Assembly (NCBI GenBank): GCA_037176845.1
Contig: JAYKXP010000204.1
Location: 1 to 64,000 of the forward strand
DNA length: 64,000 bases
Reading direction: 5' to 3'
Source of the DNA: Paramarasmius palmivorus
Taxonomy: Eukaryota; Basidiomycota; Agaricomycetes; Agaricales; Marasmiaceae
A model generated the notes under the pieces. The model ran no database searches, had not been told where the DNA came from, and saw only the letters and a program-made list of their open reading frames with translations. A program made the position numbers and the translations under genes. Below are positions 44,386 through 56,818 of this stretch, one piece after another. Each line of letters opens with the position of its first letter. Positions within the stretch are counted from its first letter, which is position 1.

Positions 44386-46991
44386 ACTATCCCGACTTTG
44401 ACTAGCTATTCAGGGCTCATACTAGTCCTTCTATAGCCATAATCCATGAATATTAAAGTGATAAAGGTGCAATAATGCAATTGAAAAGTAAGGTTTAAAA
44501 GTCAGGCATATTACCGGGATGATTATCAACATTGAATGTGACTGCTCCCTCGTGTCTTGAACTCAGGATATGTGGGGTAGGATATTGACCAGTAGCAGGA
44601 AAATCTATCCCCTATCCAAAACATGCTTTGTACATGTTCTGTTGTTCAATATATGTACTCCCAGAAGATTCAATAAAGTGGTGCTGATGACATCCAACAT
44701 AGGTGGTTATCCTGATCTGCAACATCTCGGCCCTCACAGTCCTCAACCAGTGTATTGAATAGTTGATAGCTTTGAGGATGCTGTTAAGGAATTTCTCATG
44801 ATAAGTGGTGAATCGTGATGGAGTTCGTTCTACAAGACCTGCTAGTTCTGCCTCATATCTTCTCATAAGTGCTTCATTCAATACGAACCTTTTTCAGACT
44901 GTGACAGTATGTTATCAGATGATGTGACATGTTGTGCTTCTTCGCTTGTAACCTTCACATTTCTCGCTTGGTTCGGTTCTCTATTCTTGTGTGTTTCCAC
45001 GTGTCTTCCTTTCCTGCCTCCTTCATCTACCATGGAAACGCCGCCAGCAGGCATCCCTACAATCCTTATATCTGAGAGTGGGAATGATAATACTGAAATA
45101 TTCACTGCAGTGGGTATACCTTAATACTACTTTCTTTGTGACTAAATCCCTCATAGCCTCCTTGCACGTGCAGAATTCTGGAACTAGCAGCAAAAGTCGC
45201 CGAACTTGAGAACTCCATCAAGGACGAAGTATAGGTGCTCTCAAAACAAGTCCAAGAGTTGAAAGAGGAGTTGGATAAAGTTTCGGGGACTCAACCAGCG
45301 AAACCGCTAAAGCAAAAGACCTCCTTTGTAAACCTTTTTGGGCTCAAGACATGAACTGCAAGGTCAGCTCTCACTATCATGATGTTGTGAACACATAGAT
45401 GCTCATCATGGCATACAGGTCATAGCAGTTAAATCATGCTAACAATGCTACTTTACTTACCCACCTACTGCCCTCTTCATTGTACATAAGTATATATTCA
45501 GTATGCCGCGAAAAGGGCCCGAAAGACACAGAACCCACCAAACTTGTAATCCTTGAAGATTTCCCTCAAGGCCGCTACATTTCACAAGCTCACAAGCGGA
45601 AGGCATGACATTGCCTCAGGGTCCTCCTTCTGTCGGCAGGCATGTTCCATGTTGTCTGAAGCATGATGCTTCAACAAAAATTAGTGTGGCTCTATTCTTT
45701 GGGGACAAGGCAGATGGACAGTCATCAAACCAATCCTGGGAATGGTGGCTTTGAGATTGTGTGTAATCAGTTTTCAGAACAAGACAATCTTGAAGGTTCT
45801 CATCTTGAGATGCTACTTTGTCATCAACAAGCCACCTCAGAGTCTGAGTTTGAGCAAGGACAGAGAATCAAACCAGGCAGGAGTCCCCGTTTTGAATCAA
45901 TGACTGAAATACTCTCACATAGCTTTTTTGGTAGATTGATGGCCACTGTCAGCAGCATACATCACACTTTTTCAACTGGATATGCCACTGAAATGGCCGT
46001 ATGTACATAAAGTTGAAATGAGGTGAGGGGATAGGCAGAAGGTTTCCAGGAGATTATGGAGCCTGTGTTGAATACTGCAGCAGATAGCATAAGGTAAAAT
46101 GTCTTCACAGCACAGCTGCTGATACGTCTGAAGCTGGGGTCGCAGCCTTTGAAGCTAAGGAAACGTTGTACAGAGTATTTATGGATATCAATTGTCTGAC
46201 ATTTTAGAGATCGAAGCAGCATCGTGTTTTGTGTCTGATGAGCCTCATGGAAGGTTGCCATGCTTTTATGTCATAAATTTTTGAGCTGTGTATTAGCTCA
46301 CGAGTTCCCTTGGCACTAGATAATAATCTGTTCGAGATTTGAGCTTGCTTGTATACGGATACTTGAAGGTGCTTGCACATGCTGGATAGAGATTACCAAT
46401 AGTGATATGGCGATTATGGATGTGCTGTTGGATCTATGTCACCATTTCGGTGTCTGAGGTCATGCGATTTAAGTTAATATGGTATCATTTGTTACATATT
46501 ACCTTTGATTTTGACTACTTTCAGAGGGGCCGGCCAGAGAACCGATGATGGAAGAACCGAGGTGGTGTGAAAGTGAGCATCATCATCATGGGAAACAATG
46601 ATGAAAAACAACGATGAGAAGGATTCTTTTGCCTTTTCTCACCCATGAAAAGTTTGAATGCTTTCTACACCTGATGGTAAGTTCCTTCTTTCAATATTGC
46701 TTCCATTGCAGTGGGGCTCAACATACCTTTGCAGCTCCAGGTAGCTCTTCCATGGATTCAATAGAAAAGTTGATGGAAACGCCTCCACCATCACACATAC
46801 CTACAGAAGATACTGTCAGGCACAAGCATTCACTACTCATTGTTCTACCTGGTGAGCTCCAGTTTCTCATAGTCCTGACTCAAACCATGCAGTTGTTCTT
46901 GAACTGCAGAAAGCTTTAGGCTAACTTGCGGCTAACTGAGAGACAAAGACGTCTGGCCACATCGCTAGGAAGGTTGCTGATCTCCGGATCC
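44386..46991. other. Gene-poor stretch with decayed coding fragments
   Basis: A minus-strand frame at 44612-44881 (MNEALMRRYEAELAGLVERT) and a plus-strand coiled-coil stretch at about 45178-45352 (LAAKVAELENSIKDEV, stop, QVQELKEELDKV) look like gene remains. The plus-strand starts at 45032 (METPPAGIPT) and 46777 (METPPPSHIPT) resemble each other and may be duplicated exons. No complete model can be given. Confidence 0.3.
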
Positions 46992-47054
46992 AAGTTCCAA
47001 AGTGTTTCTCTCTCAATCAAATCCCCAGTGTGAGATGGAAGGGTTGATCATTCA

Positions 47055-47803
47055 GTGGAAGCAGGTGGTGGTGTTTGGGATAGCATTGTTCGGATGCTAT
47101 ACAGAACTCATCACTTCATACAGGAGAGCTCAAAAAGCAGCCGCAAGGGAAAAGCAACAAAAAAGGATCAGGCAATAGCAAAGGCAACGGAACAAGCTTC
47201 ACATCAAGCTGCGATCAATGAAAGGGTCAAGAAGCTCAAAGAGGAACATCCATATTGCAATACTTATAAAATACATTGCTGGCAGGGTCACAGCTCAAAA
47301 GTGCACATACAACTGAACGAGAACTGTTTTCGATGTTGGGCAACTGAAATTGTGAGTGTTTCCTTGAACAAAAACACCCAGACTTACTGTACAAACAGAT
47401 TACAAAGGAAAACGAAGCAGAAGAACCTACTGTAACACTTCAATGTCCACCAAATAACCGCATGTTTGATGTACCACCATCAGGTCATAATCAATGCAAG
47501 GATTCATTACTTTCCAATGCCGAGACAACTCCACAGGCCCCTACCATAACCCCATCTATCATCATCAATATGCCGGAAAGCATTGGTGCTGCTTACAGCC
47601 GCAACTATGCCAACTCAGACTATAATCGTTCACCGTCTCAGCCAACGCACCCCTTATCTGATGGCATTTCACCTTTCGACGAAGTCTGGCCATCACTGGA
47701 AGACTTTCTACGAAGCTGTCATGAAAAGGACTGCCACAGCAGAGATTACACTGCATTCTTGACGAAACTCACTGAGAATGATGAATGCTTGTGTTATCCA
47801 TGA
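47055..47803 (+). CDS. Hypothetical protein of an agaricomycete family, two or more exons
   Basis: The frame from about 47055 reads into a Lys-rich helix (AIAKATEQASHQAAINERVK) and then HPYCNTYKIHCWQGHSSKVHIQLNENCFRCWATEI. A donor (GTGAGTG) at 47353 and an acceptor CAAACAG at 47399 join in phase to ITKENEAEEPTVTLQCPPNN and a Pro/Ser-rich tail ending LTENDECLCYP, with stop TGA at 47801-47803. The Cys/His/Trp-containing segment followed by a low-complexity linker is a pattern I recall from lineage-expanded agaricomycete proteins of unknown function. The true start codon is uncertain. Its last 35 bp overlap, antisense, the end of the mariner fragment. Confidence 0.5.
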
Positions 47804-48531
47804 TGATGACACTATTTGGGCTGGGGTACTGGTTCATTTTGTCCAACAATCCTGAAAAGAACTGGCGAAAGGTTATGGCAGTAAACAAACCCTCAATAAT
47901 GTTTGTATGGAGAACACCATCAAGACTGATGGCAGAGCACAAAGAATAGCATGTATGTTGCTCATAGGGTGCAACTACCTGTGCCCGGGTTCCTTCATAG
48001 CTCCAGCCAAAGTTTCTGGACATGTTATGGCTGTCAAACGATGTCTCGTCAACTAAGATGACTTGTTCTGCCTCATAAGCACACATTCGGTCAACATAAT
48101 CTGCTCTTCTATCATGATCTCACTCTTCAGCAATTTGAGAGAGCTAAATAGTACAATATTAGCAAAAGAAAGCCATATACCGATACTACTACGCATCTTT
48201 TTATTGGTGATCCCGTTCCAGTGCAGGTACTGACAGAGAGACGCTACGGAGATTGTTATTCCTTCCAGCTCCAGCTCCTCGCAAAACTCATCAATATATA
48301 AATCTGGTGCTGTTTCTGAAAGCTCGCATATCCACTATACGTAGAGAAATCAGATGTGTGACCACGAGCTTGGCCAGAGAATTGACTGGCTCCAGGGATC
48401 GTTCTGAGTATCTTGTAGACAGTAGAAAGAGGAATGTCGAGCAGATGTGATATTTCTTTTGCGGAGAAACCAAGACCACACAAGCAGTGGACTTGTTCCT
48501 TCAAATTGACAGAGTGGCGGGAAGGAGGCAT
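47770..48531 (-). pseudogene. Tc1/mariner-type transposase, 3'-truncated and mutated
   Basis: ATG at 48531 (MPPSRHSVNLKEQV) opens a helix-turn-helix region (GFSAKEISHLLDIPLSTVYKIL). After a frameshift, a segment with LELEGITISVASVCQYLHWNGI follows, then a likely 37-nt intron, then LSQIAEE, TGA at 48120-48122 where Arg is usual, DHDRRADYVDRM, and the DDE core with first Asp in VDETSFD and second Asp in IMDNTSIHHS. The third acidic residue and the usual YSPD motif are absent because homology stops at 47770. The enzyme is certainly inactive. No TIRs were identified. Confidence 0.7.
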
Positions 48532-49777
48532 TACAGAGGATTTAGATGTTTACAGTTCGATGCGGGGGGTTTTTCTGATGAGGAAAACATATGAATTCAT
48601 ATGATAGAGTGGTAGTGTATAGGAGGAAACAAGGGATTTCTCCCCGCGCACAAAAAAGAGTAACTACTTTTTGGGAAATTTCGGATTCTCACGATATATG
48701 CAACTGACTGTAAAGTTAGTCTCAGTTCTAAACATATACAACATAGATCACTCACAACCAGAATGGGCCAATAAATGTGCTAGTGTCTGTGAAATCCGGC
48801 CATTCTTTCCTTCCTTGTTGGGAATTCTATCTTTGAAATGCTAGCCCACCACTCCAAATGGCCATTCTGGTAGTAAAACAAAGATCCATCCAAGCTTAGC
48901 ATGGCCTGGTTGGTTGAGAAGCTTGAGATCCAAGAGAACGCTGATGATAAACCCACCGAACATTTGTGCAATCCAGTACATGGAGCTGTTGAGTGAGCAG
49001 AGTAAATGTATCAATTGGCGAACACCAAAACAGAGTACACTTCACCGTTGACCAAGTTTTACTGGTAGGAATAAAAGAAGCTTGCACAGAATAACATGGG
49101 TATTAGAAGAACAGTACACCAGTTTCCCAGTGCATGTTGAAAGTTGACGAGTTCGCGTTTAAAGAATCTAGAGCTTTGAATTTGCCTTCTGGTGCTGGTG
49201 AGCCGGCGTACATTTCATCTGAATGGAGAACCTTATGAGGAGGCAGGATAAATAGGCTGAGTAGCCATCCAATGACTGACGGTTTGGTGAGTGCGACAGA
49301 GGTAAACGTAGAGAACAACAGCATACACATGATAGCCTTGAAAGCCCCATCTGCTCAGTCTCGTTAGAAGGTCACTATGAGCAAGACAACTGTTGTACGC
49401 ACATGTTCCATCGTTAACGGTACCATTGTGTGAATGGAAGTTCAGCCCAAACGATATAAATGATCCAATCCCTCTGCCGAGGTTGAAGATAATTTACTAT
49501 CATAGTATCAGTTGAAGACATAATAATTTGGCCAGGAGCAAATAAACGCACCCAGAACAAGGTAATAGCTCTCCCTTTCCAGTTGGCCAAAGGATAGGAA
49601 ACCATGATTTCGTGCGCTTTCAGCTGAAAGCCCATGTACTACATGGGCCACCTTCACTCACAGCACCTTAAGCTACCCATAAGAATGAAGCATCTAGTCC
49701 CAAAACAGCACCACTCGCAATGACAAAACTTGCATTTTTTGTGTGGTTGTACCACAGTAGGGATCCAGAATACAGGG
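48532..49777. other. Intergenic, nothing recognised
   Basis: Several overlapping minus-strand frames of 60-75 codons occur, but none shows protein-like character or consistent splicing. Confidence 0.3.
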
Positions 49778-51666
49778 GTATACCGTTCAAAACGCTCAAA
49801 AATTATTTTTGAGTATGTATATAAAATTACGACACCCCGCGAATGTATACATACAACATTCTTGCCTCAGTACGTACATATATACAGTCTATGGGTACTT
49901 GGTTGCACATATATACATGTTCCGTCTCACACAGATACCAAATTATTTCTGCTCACAAAGCTTACAATTTTCGTAGGAGGGCAAGATTAGTGAAGCATCA
50001 TGTATTATCACATCAAGTATGTACAAAGCAATATCAGTATACTAAATACCAGCTAAATACTTAGGAAGGGTGGGATATTAAAGACAACGGAATGGAAAGG
50101 GGGTGTTGAGGCTTAGAGATATCGCTGATTGTGGGATTATTAAGGTTAGCATTGAGTTAAACGTCTAATGTAGTCATCAAGAAAGGAGGGCGAGTGTCAA
50201 AGAGTGTTGCTTGGTTGCAGGATGAGAAGACTGACGGAGATATTGAGGGGACTTATTGCGGGCAATGAACAGAGTGCTGAGAACAGTGCTGAGGAGATTG
50301 ATGAGGGTGTCAAGGGTGTTGAAGGTGTCGAGGGCATTGAGGGGAGCTGAAAAGAGTGCAGGATGATGGGGGAAGGAAGTCAAGGGTGCGTGGGAGTTTT
50401 CGATGAGCTGGCAGCGCCGTAAAGCTTGAGCGCTCCGCTCAGCATCTGGATCCGGTCCGGCAGATTATGATGTAAGAATACTCGGCGCACAAAAAGTGCT
50501 TGCTTCGCTGGCTGGTTGCCTCAGGTTGGTCCTTAGCCAGAAATTTTCCATTAGCGCGCAATTAGCACTGGTACCACATTTCAAGCTTTGTGTCACAATT
50601 TTTGTAGAATGTTACTGTATAGATAAGTTGTATTCAATATCAAAGTTCAATGGGCTCAGAGGAGCTTACAGAATTGGAATATCATTGAGATACTCTCCAG
50701 CACTAATTGGGCGCTAAATTTCTTCTGTCTCTTTTGACAATAACTGTGTCTGCCCGAGCATGGTGCATTATACTTGGATATACCTGGATGCTGGGCCGAG
50801 AAAATTCTTACGTTATGATTCACTGGACCAGATCCAGACGCTGAGCGGAGCGCTCAAGCTTTACAGCGCTGCCAGCTCATCGAAAACTCCCACGCACCCT
50901 TGACTTCCTTCCCCCATCATCCTGCACTCTTTTCAGCTCCCCTCAATGCCCTCGACACCTTCAACACCCTTGGCGCCGTCGAATACTCCCCTGATATCCC
51001 CTCAACATTTTTCTCCGTCCCTTTTCTCACCACTCCCATCAATGTTCCCTTTGCTCGTCACTGCAACCACCGGCACTCTTTCAAACCCACATCCTACCCT
51101 TTTCGACTTCTGTTGATGGCCTTCAAGGTTCTCGTGACCTTCAACTTGAAGCTAGACACATTACTGTCACCACCATTGATACTCCGCAGCATTTTTTCCA
51201 TTCCATGATACGAGCTTCACTTGCGCGCCTTCAGCGTGAGGTCCCTCTGGGCCACCCATGAGGCAACAGGAGCTCGGTGTGATCAAATCACTAGAAAATG
51301 TTTTTTGATTGAAGTTCTAAGTGGTCGACGTCACATAATATATAGATCCCTGTAATGTACTGATAGTATACTGATATTGCTTTGTACATGGTATGATAAT
51401 ACATGACTTTGTACTAATCTTGCCCCCCCACGAAAACTGTAAGCTTTGTGAGCAGAAATAATTTAGTATCTGTGTGAGACAGAACTTGGCATGTATATAT
51501 ATGTTCATAAGTGAATGAATGTCATGTATATATGTGCGCGACTAAGTACCTGTAGACTGTATGTATGTACGTACTTAGGCAAGAATGTTGTGTGTATATG
51601 TTCGTGGGGTGTCGTAATTTTATATACATACTCAAAAATAATTTTTGAGTGTTTTGAACGGTATAC
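49778..51666. mobile_element. Long palindromic (foldback) element, 1.9 kb
   Basis: It starts GTATACCGTTCAAAACG and ends with the reverse complement. The flanking AGGG at 49774-49777 and 51667-51670 may be a target duplication. Outer arms (49778-50060 and 51340-51666) pair well. Inner arms (50200-50560 and 50720-51010, including GAGCGGAGCGCTCAAGCTTT) pair as well, and similarity continues toward a centre near 50640. The segments 50060-50200 and 51010-51340 do not match, so one arm has been replaced or rearranged. Both arms contain the same small frame (MTSFPHHPALFSAPLNALDT), probably not a gene. No transposase is present. Confidence 0.7.
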
Positions 51667-51670
51667 AGGG

Positions 51671-52527
51671 GATAGGTCCAGCCTCCAATGAGGAGACATG
51701 TGTGTGGACAAAACATCTACAAGATCAGATGTCAGCGCAGGATGAGTGAAGGATTAGAAAGACTCACATCGAAAATGGGTGGCACAAGGAACAAAGCAGA
51801 CATGGTGGTGGATGTGGGGAGAGCAACGTTGGCGTTAGCGGCTACTGCTCCTGATCCCAGAGATTGCATTGTACATTCCTTGTACATTCCTAATCCAGTG
51901 ATTCAGCGAACACTATATAGAGGATAAACCGTTGATGTACTGGCACAGCAGAAACATATGAATGAGATCAGCAAGATCTGGGCAGTAGGTGATCTCCAGT
52001 AGTCGTAAAGCACGCTACTGACCACCATATTCGTGAATATGGAGGTCATGGTGGTGTAGGCCAACACTGGATCCACTTTTCATTCTTTGGGTAGGAAAAA
52101 CGAATGATTTGAGCAAAACCTGATGGTATTTGACAGATGAGAAAGTGAGGCATGGAACAGAAGAATCAATTACGGTACTGGCCATCTCTGGATTCTAAAT
52201 GTGCAAACGCAATGTGTTGGTCATCTGATGACGTCTCATTGGCTAGTGCTTCACCAAAGTGAGAATACTCTGATGTGTACACCAGGAAGCTGGTCTAAGC
52301 ACCTGCATCGGAATCCTAGCTTTCACAGCTGATGTCGAACATCATGTCCTAACACCTAATACATCAATTCAGGATCTTGAGACAGCCAAAACTGACATAC
52401 ATACATCGCTGATAAGTAGGCCATCAGAGGTCATCTACAGAGTCCTGCTGCCCCTGCGATAGTATAGAACGTAGAGTCATGATGCATAATAGAGGAATGG
52501 AGGTGAGAGCATCAAGGGTATGTACCG
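51671..52527. other. Intergenic, nothing recognised
   Basis: One 79-codon plus-strand frame (51688-51927) has no supporting features. Otherwise unremarkable sequence. Confidence 0.3.
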
Positions 52528-53210
52528 TCAGGGAATGCGAAAATGCGGTCCAATTGACAGGCCCTGAGTGTGATTACAGCCATCTCGATATGGGATGTAT
52601 GTCGATGCTACAAGAAGCATTAACAAATGAATAAGCCTGTTAGAAGACAAATTCAGGTCACCATTACAGAAGGATGACCCCTTGTCCATAATCACATTGC
52701 CCTGAACACTCATTGACCACTTCTTATCCAAACTGCTCACGCCCTCTCCTTCCTGGCGACTGGGTTGCACATAGATGGCCTCCAAGTCCTAAATCAAAAG
52801 CCCAGATCGGATGACATGTTGACTCGGTTGAGAATTGGTGAAGAGAGTGACCCGGAGCGCTAAAGGACATCGAAGGGGTGTAGACTGTGAATCCCCTTCA
52901 GCTTGGGTTGTAGGGTCATACTGTGGAGAGGTTGCCTAAGAAATTAGACTGTGGATGAGCAAGAAACCGAAGAACAAAAAGTTGACTCACTGGAAAACAA
53001 GTCATCCACCCAATGAATGTCCAACCAACCATCTGCCTTAGAAATCTGCAAAGAAGGACTTTTCACATAATTTGGCAGATATGGTCTTCGAGGTATGAGC
53101 GTTAGCATAAGGTTTGGATCCTTTGAGGTCGTCATTGGTAAAGGGTTTGAGTTTATTTGTGCTGCCAAATACAGCAAGTTGGGGTTAGGGTCACCTGGAG
53201 CATCTGTCAA
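52528..53210 (-). pseudogene. Decayed hypothetical gene
   Basis: An exon beginning after a likely acceptor (GCTCCAG near 53197) reads GDPNPNLLYLAAQINSN...KADGWLDIHWVDDLFSS. A donor GTGAGT and a second open block (SPQYDPTTQAEGDSQSTPL...HVIRSGLLI, TAG, DLEAIYVQPSRQEGEG...MDKGSSFCNGDL) follow. The TAG near 52785 breaks an otherwise continuous frame. No family is recognised. The start of the exon resembles the one at 41880. Confidence 0.35.
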
Positions 53211-55227
53211 TTAGCGCCAAGCTCCTTTAGCATTGCGCTGGTGATGCCGCGAAGACTGCCTGGAATCATCACACGAAGCATCTTCGGCCACACTACTTGC
53301 TGATATTTATTGGCTTGTCGAAACCTTTGATCACACTCTGAGAGAGCCTAGTCAATGTGGTTGTTCTGGCTCCCAACACCATCTCAACAAGTTTAACATA
53401 TCCACAATCTTCAAATCCTCCCGTATCGGAAAGGAGAAATTCAAAGTTGATGTAAAGTGTTTCTCAATCATTTTCATTGGGCCTGGTGGAGATGCCTCGG
53501 TATGAGGGCATTCGGTGATGATACTTGGGTGTCACAGGTACGATGGATAGATAGATAAATACACAACTCTGTAAATACAACGGGGTCCCACTAGGGAACA
53601 GCTGGTACGTGTTATCATACTTTGAGATAATATCTCAAACTATTGGAAGTTATCTGACTTGCTAGCGACAAGTTCACTGGAGTTTACCGTCAGGCACTAA
53701 GCACCCATGACTTGCATGTCACTCTACAACATCACAATGGCTGACATGTTCAGGAGGAAATTAAGCAAAGGTACGCTCTTGCAAGATTATCTGTAAGAGC
53801 ACCCCTGTCTGATAATGATATAGGTCAACATTGTTCGTAGCGGAGGTTCTTTTCATTACCGTTGTTGCAGTGTGGTCATGTATAAGTCTCATGTTCTATT
53901 CATGTACATATTTTCACATTAACCCATCCTTCTAGGGAAGACCTCTGCTAAGTTAGAACCACATCCAGATCCAGCGTAGTACATGTTCTGTCACTGCTAC
54001 ACTATCTGTGATCCACCAAATGAATGCTTTGATGTTTGTGACACCGATGTGGTAGTGCTTACCACCCTGCACACCAAGTCCACCATATACATCCCACGCA
54101 CATCCCAACCTCACTGCCATCATCAATTTCACCCTATCTCCTAATTCATTGTCCTATCTTGATTCCAGACCTATGTTCTTACTTCCATCTCTGACTCGTT
54201 TCAATCAAGTATAACTCATACACGTAACGTCTCAATTTCTTACATGTTTCTGATTGACCTGTTTTAATTATAGTTTATCTTTCTTCATACTTACGAGAAG
54301 GCTACTCTGGTCACTCCAGGAGGGAGGACTCTGTTCGACTATCAACCAAACCTACGCACACAGGGACTGAGCCAGGGCAGTACCTTCCGTCACAAATAGT
54401 GCGCTATGGGGAGGGAGAGACTCAGTGAGGGAAACAGAGGACTTACTGATTGGATTGAAAGGGGTTGTTGACTCAAATTGTTGCCTATTGGCATGGTCAT
54501 GTTTCATTTCTTTGTTTTATGTTGATTCTGGGCTTTGTATTGTCACCTTTAAAAGGTGAATCTAGTTTACTTGAATACAGATTTTTTCTCCCCCTTATTT
54601 TCGAGTGAGTGAGCGAGTACAACCTCCAAGAGTTGATATTTTATCTAGCTGAGTATTTTCCAAAGATCCTGACAACTAACAGAAACTATTCACATCTTTA
54701 GTTTGACAGGAAACCTCCTGACACAGATTGTGGGGTCCATTCTTCAATCTAACTATCACCTTCCTAATCTGGCATTGTGGTCAACACTGTTGATCACTTA
54801 GCGTTCACCGGCGTCTATACTATGAGGGCCCCCTTTGGACAAAATTATCAGCACTCACACCCACATTCCGGTCCTCGCTTCCAGCCGTTCATCTTCAACG
54901 TCAATGTCCAACAACAGGTCTGTGGGAAAGTTTCATCCGAAATAAGCAACACATGTTCAGATATGTTGGTCATTCTTGCTCAAAAGTCCTGTCGAATTTC
55001 AATCAGATTTCTATTTTCTTTGGCTCTCATATGCATATTTCAGCTAACAATCCCTGTCTTAGGCTGTAAAGCGTAGTGGTGCAGAAAGCTGAGTCGCGAC
55101 TTGAGATGGGAAAATATTTCTGCTTTTGTTCTGCTCTGTACATATGTACGTACTACCGAAATCATGACAATGCAGTGTTGATGCTCATGCCCATTACCTT
55201 CATGCCACCACACTGCTACAGCTGGCA
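53211..55227. other. Gene-poor stretch, short exon-like runs only
   Basis: A plus-strand run near 54825-54920 (RAPFGQNYQHSHPHSGPRF) may be a 5' exon of the gene at 55228, but no clear splice join was found. Confidence 0.3.
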
Positions 55228-55857
55228 ATGCCAGAACTAGGAACCTACCTTGCTACCGAAAAAGATGGAGCTAGGGGTGCAGACCAGAGAGGAAGCACAC
55301 GTAAAAGCCCTGACAATCCTGATGAGCACAGTAAGTACTGACTGCATGCTCTATCATTTTCTTTGACTATTGCATATATCAGGTGTCTTTAGATTCCACA
55401 TGGAATGCCATTCAGCCATAAAGGAACGAGTCAAGGTTGTCAAGAAGAAGAAAATCATAACGTATGGTAGGCATAATGTGACACTGCACCCAGCAGCACC
55501 CTGTTCACCACTCTTCATGTCCATAGTTGAGGGGATGCCCTACAGCACCTGTAATGGTTGTAGACAGGTAAGCACCTTCAGTTGACCTTTAATTATGTAC
55601 TAAGTGTTGCTATAGGAGCCTTTTCTATACTCTGGCAATAACATTTCACCTCTACACATTTTACAGTCAGAGGGAAAAGCAGTTCGTGTCGGCGATTTGT
55701 TCAACAAACTCCCAGAAGATGAACACAAGGGCTGCCTATTTGTGAAGGCTCGCAGAAAAGAGCTTGTGCTTGGGATGAACACGGTGATCACTAATCTATC
55801 TTGCGGAAAGGAAAGCACTCTGATATTGGAAATTTACCCTAGTTTATTATACTAATC
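55228..55857 (+). CDS. Hypothetical host gene, 5' exons
   Basis: ATG at 55228 (MPELGTYLATEKDG) starts a frame that splices at 55331/55382 and 55567/55668 in phase: EHS-VFRFHMECHSAIKERVK... STCNGCRQ-SEGKAVRVGDLFNKLPEDEHKG. It stops at TAA 55855-55857 unless a further intron near the TACTAATC branch-like sequence (55850) leads into the next exon. A Lys-rich patch (VKVVKKKKIITYG) and three Cys (ECH, PC, CNGC) are visible. No domain is recognised. It lies directly upstream of the exon interrupted by Gypsy B and is probably part of the same gene. Confidence 0.45.
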
Positions 55858-56104
55858 AAACTGTACATGGAAGGCCACTGCCTTTGGATACCAACACCAA
55901 TGTTTGACGCTATCATATTATCAGGAACTAGACCTCGTGGTGAGAAATCTCTTGCCTTTGCTGTCTCAAGAGAGTGGATATTCGGGCCTACAGGACAGGA
56001 TGTTTCGATATCAATTCAAGCATCCTTCTGGAGGCCATCTCATACTTTCATAATATGCGACCATAGCGTGAAAATCCAATTCCATGTAATGCGCCTGAAG
56101 CAAC

Positions 56105-56549
56105 TGTGATGGAGCGTAGCTTTTTCCTTTCATTTCTCTAAGTCCCCTTATCTATTTTCTTATCTTCATCTTATCATTTTCCACTTATATCGCGTACAGC
56201 CTCTCATCCACCGGAACATTCCACATCATTCTTCCATTGTTCTACATCTTTCCGTATCATTCTGATTGCTTACTTGTACAATTCTCGCCGAGACAGACTC
56301 TTCACATATAAACCGTAGCTGTAGATGCCTAGTTCCCCATCTTGACCTCTTGGTCATTTGGGCTAGGCAAGTCATCTTGTATTTTATTCCTTTAGTTATG
56401 CTAACTTGGTCATTTGGGCTAGTATCTGACTTGTGTCTGCCTGCTCAACGTCGTATAGAGCCTTGTGCCTGCGCCGGATCACCCCTTTTTCCCTTATCAT
56501 CATCGCTCAGCACCGCTATCTGTAGAGAGGTAGTTGGTTCGCCCTCACA
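56105..56549 (+). repeat. Gypsy B 5' LTR
   Basis: 445 bp, TGTGATGG...CCTCACA. It contains two copies of CTTGGTCATTTGGGCTAG about 55 bp apart. Confidence 0.93.
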
Positions 56550-56818
56550 TTAGGTCAAGATCTCATTGAACGCCGTTGACCTGGTAGCGTCAACCTCGTT
56601 CAAGGTACACCCTGGCAGACACAGCAACCGTTACACCCCCACCTCCTTTTGACTGTTCCTCCTGCACACACTCCTATAACACTGATAACCAACGTGACAA
56701 CCATCTCCGCGACGACGACTACTGGTGGAACTGTGACACCAGCCCCTGTCCAAACCGACTGCACAATCCCTTAGACTGGGCCGACGACATCTACAAAGAC
56801 CCCCGCTTATTTCCTGCC

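Noticed and set aside
50177..51208. Small protein MTSFPHHPALFSAPLNALDT encoded on both arms of the palindrome
   Set aside because: The two copies exist because the arms are inverted repeats, the frames diverge after about 25 codons and there is no start context or domain.
41835..53190. GGGGTTAGGG at two sites as interstitial telomere repeat
   Set aside because: Only about one and a half TTAGGG units occur at each site, and both lie within the shared exon-like motif read on the other strand. There is no array.
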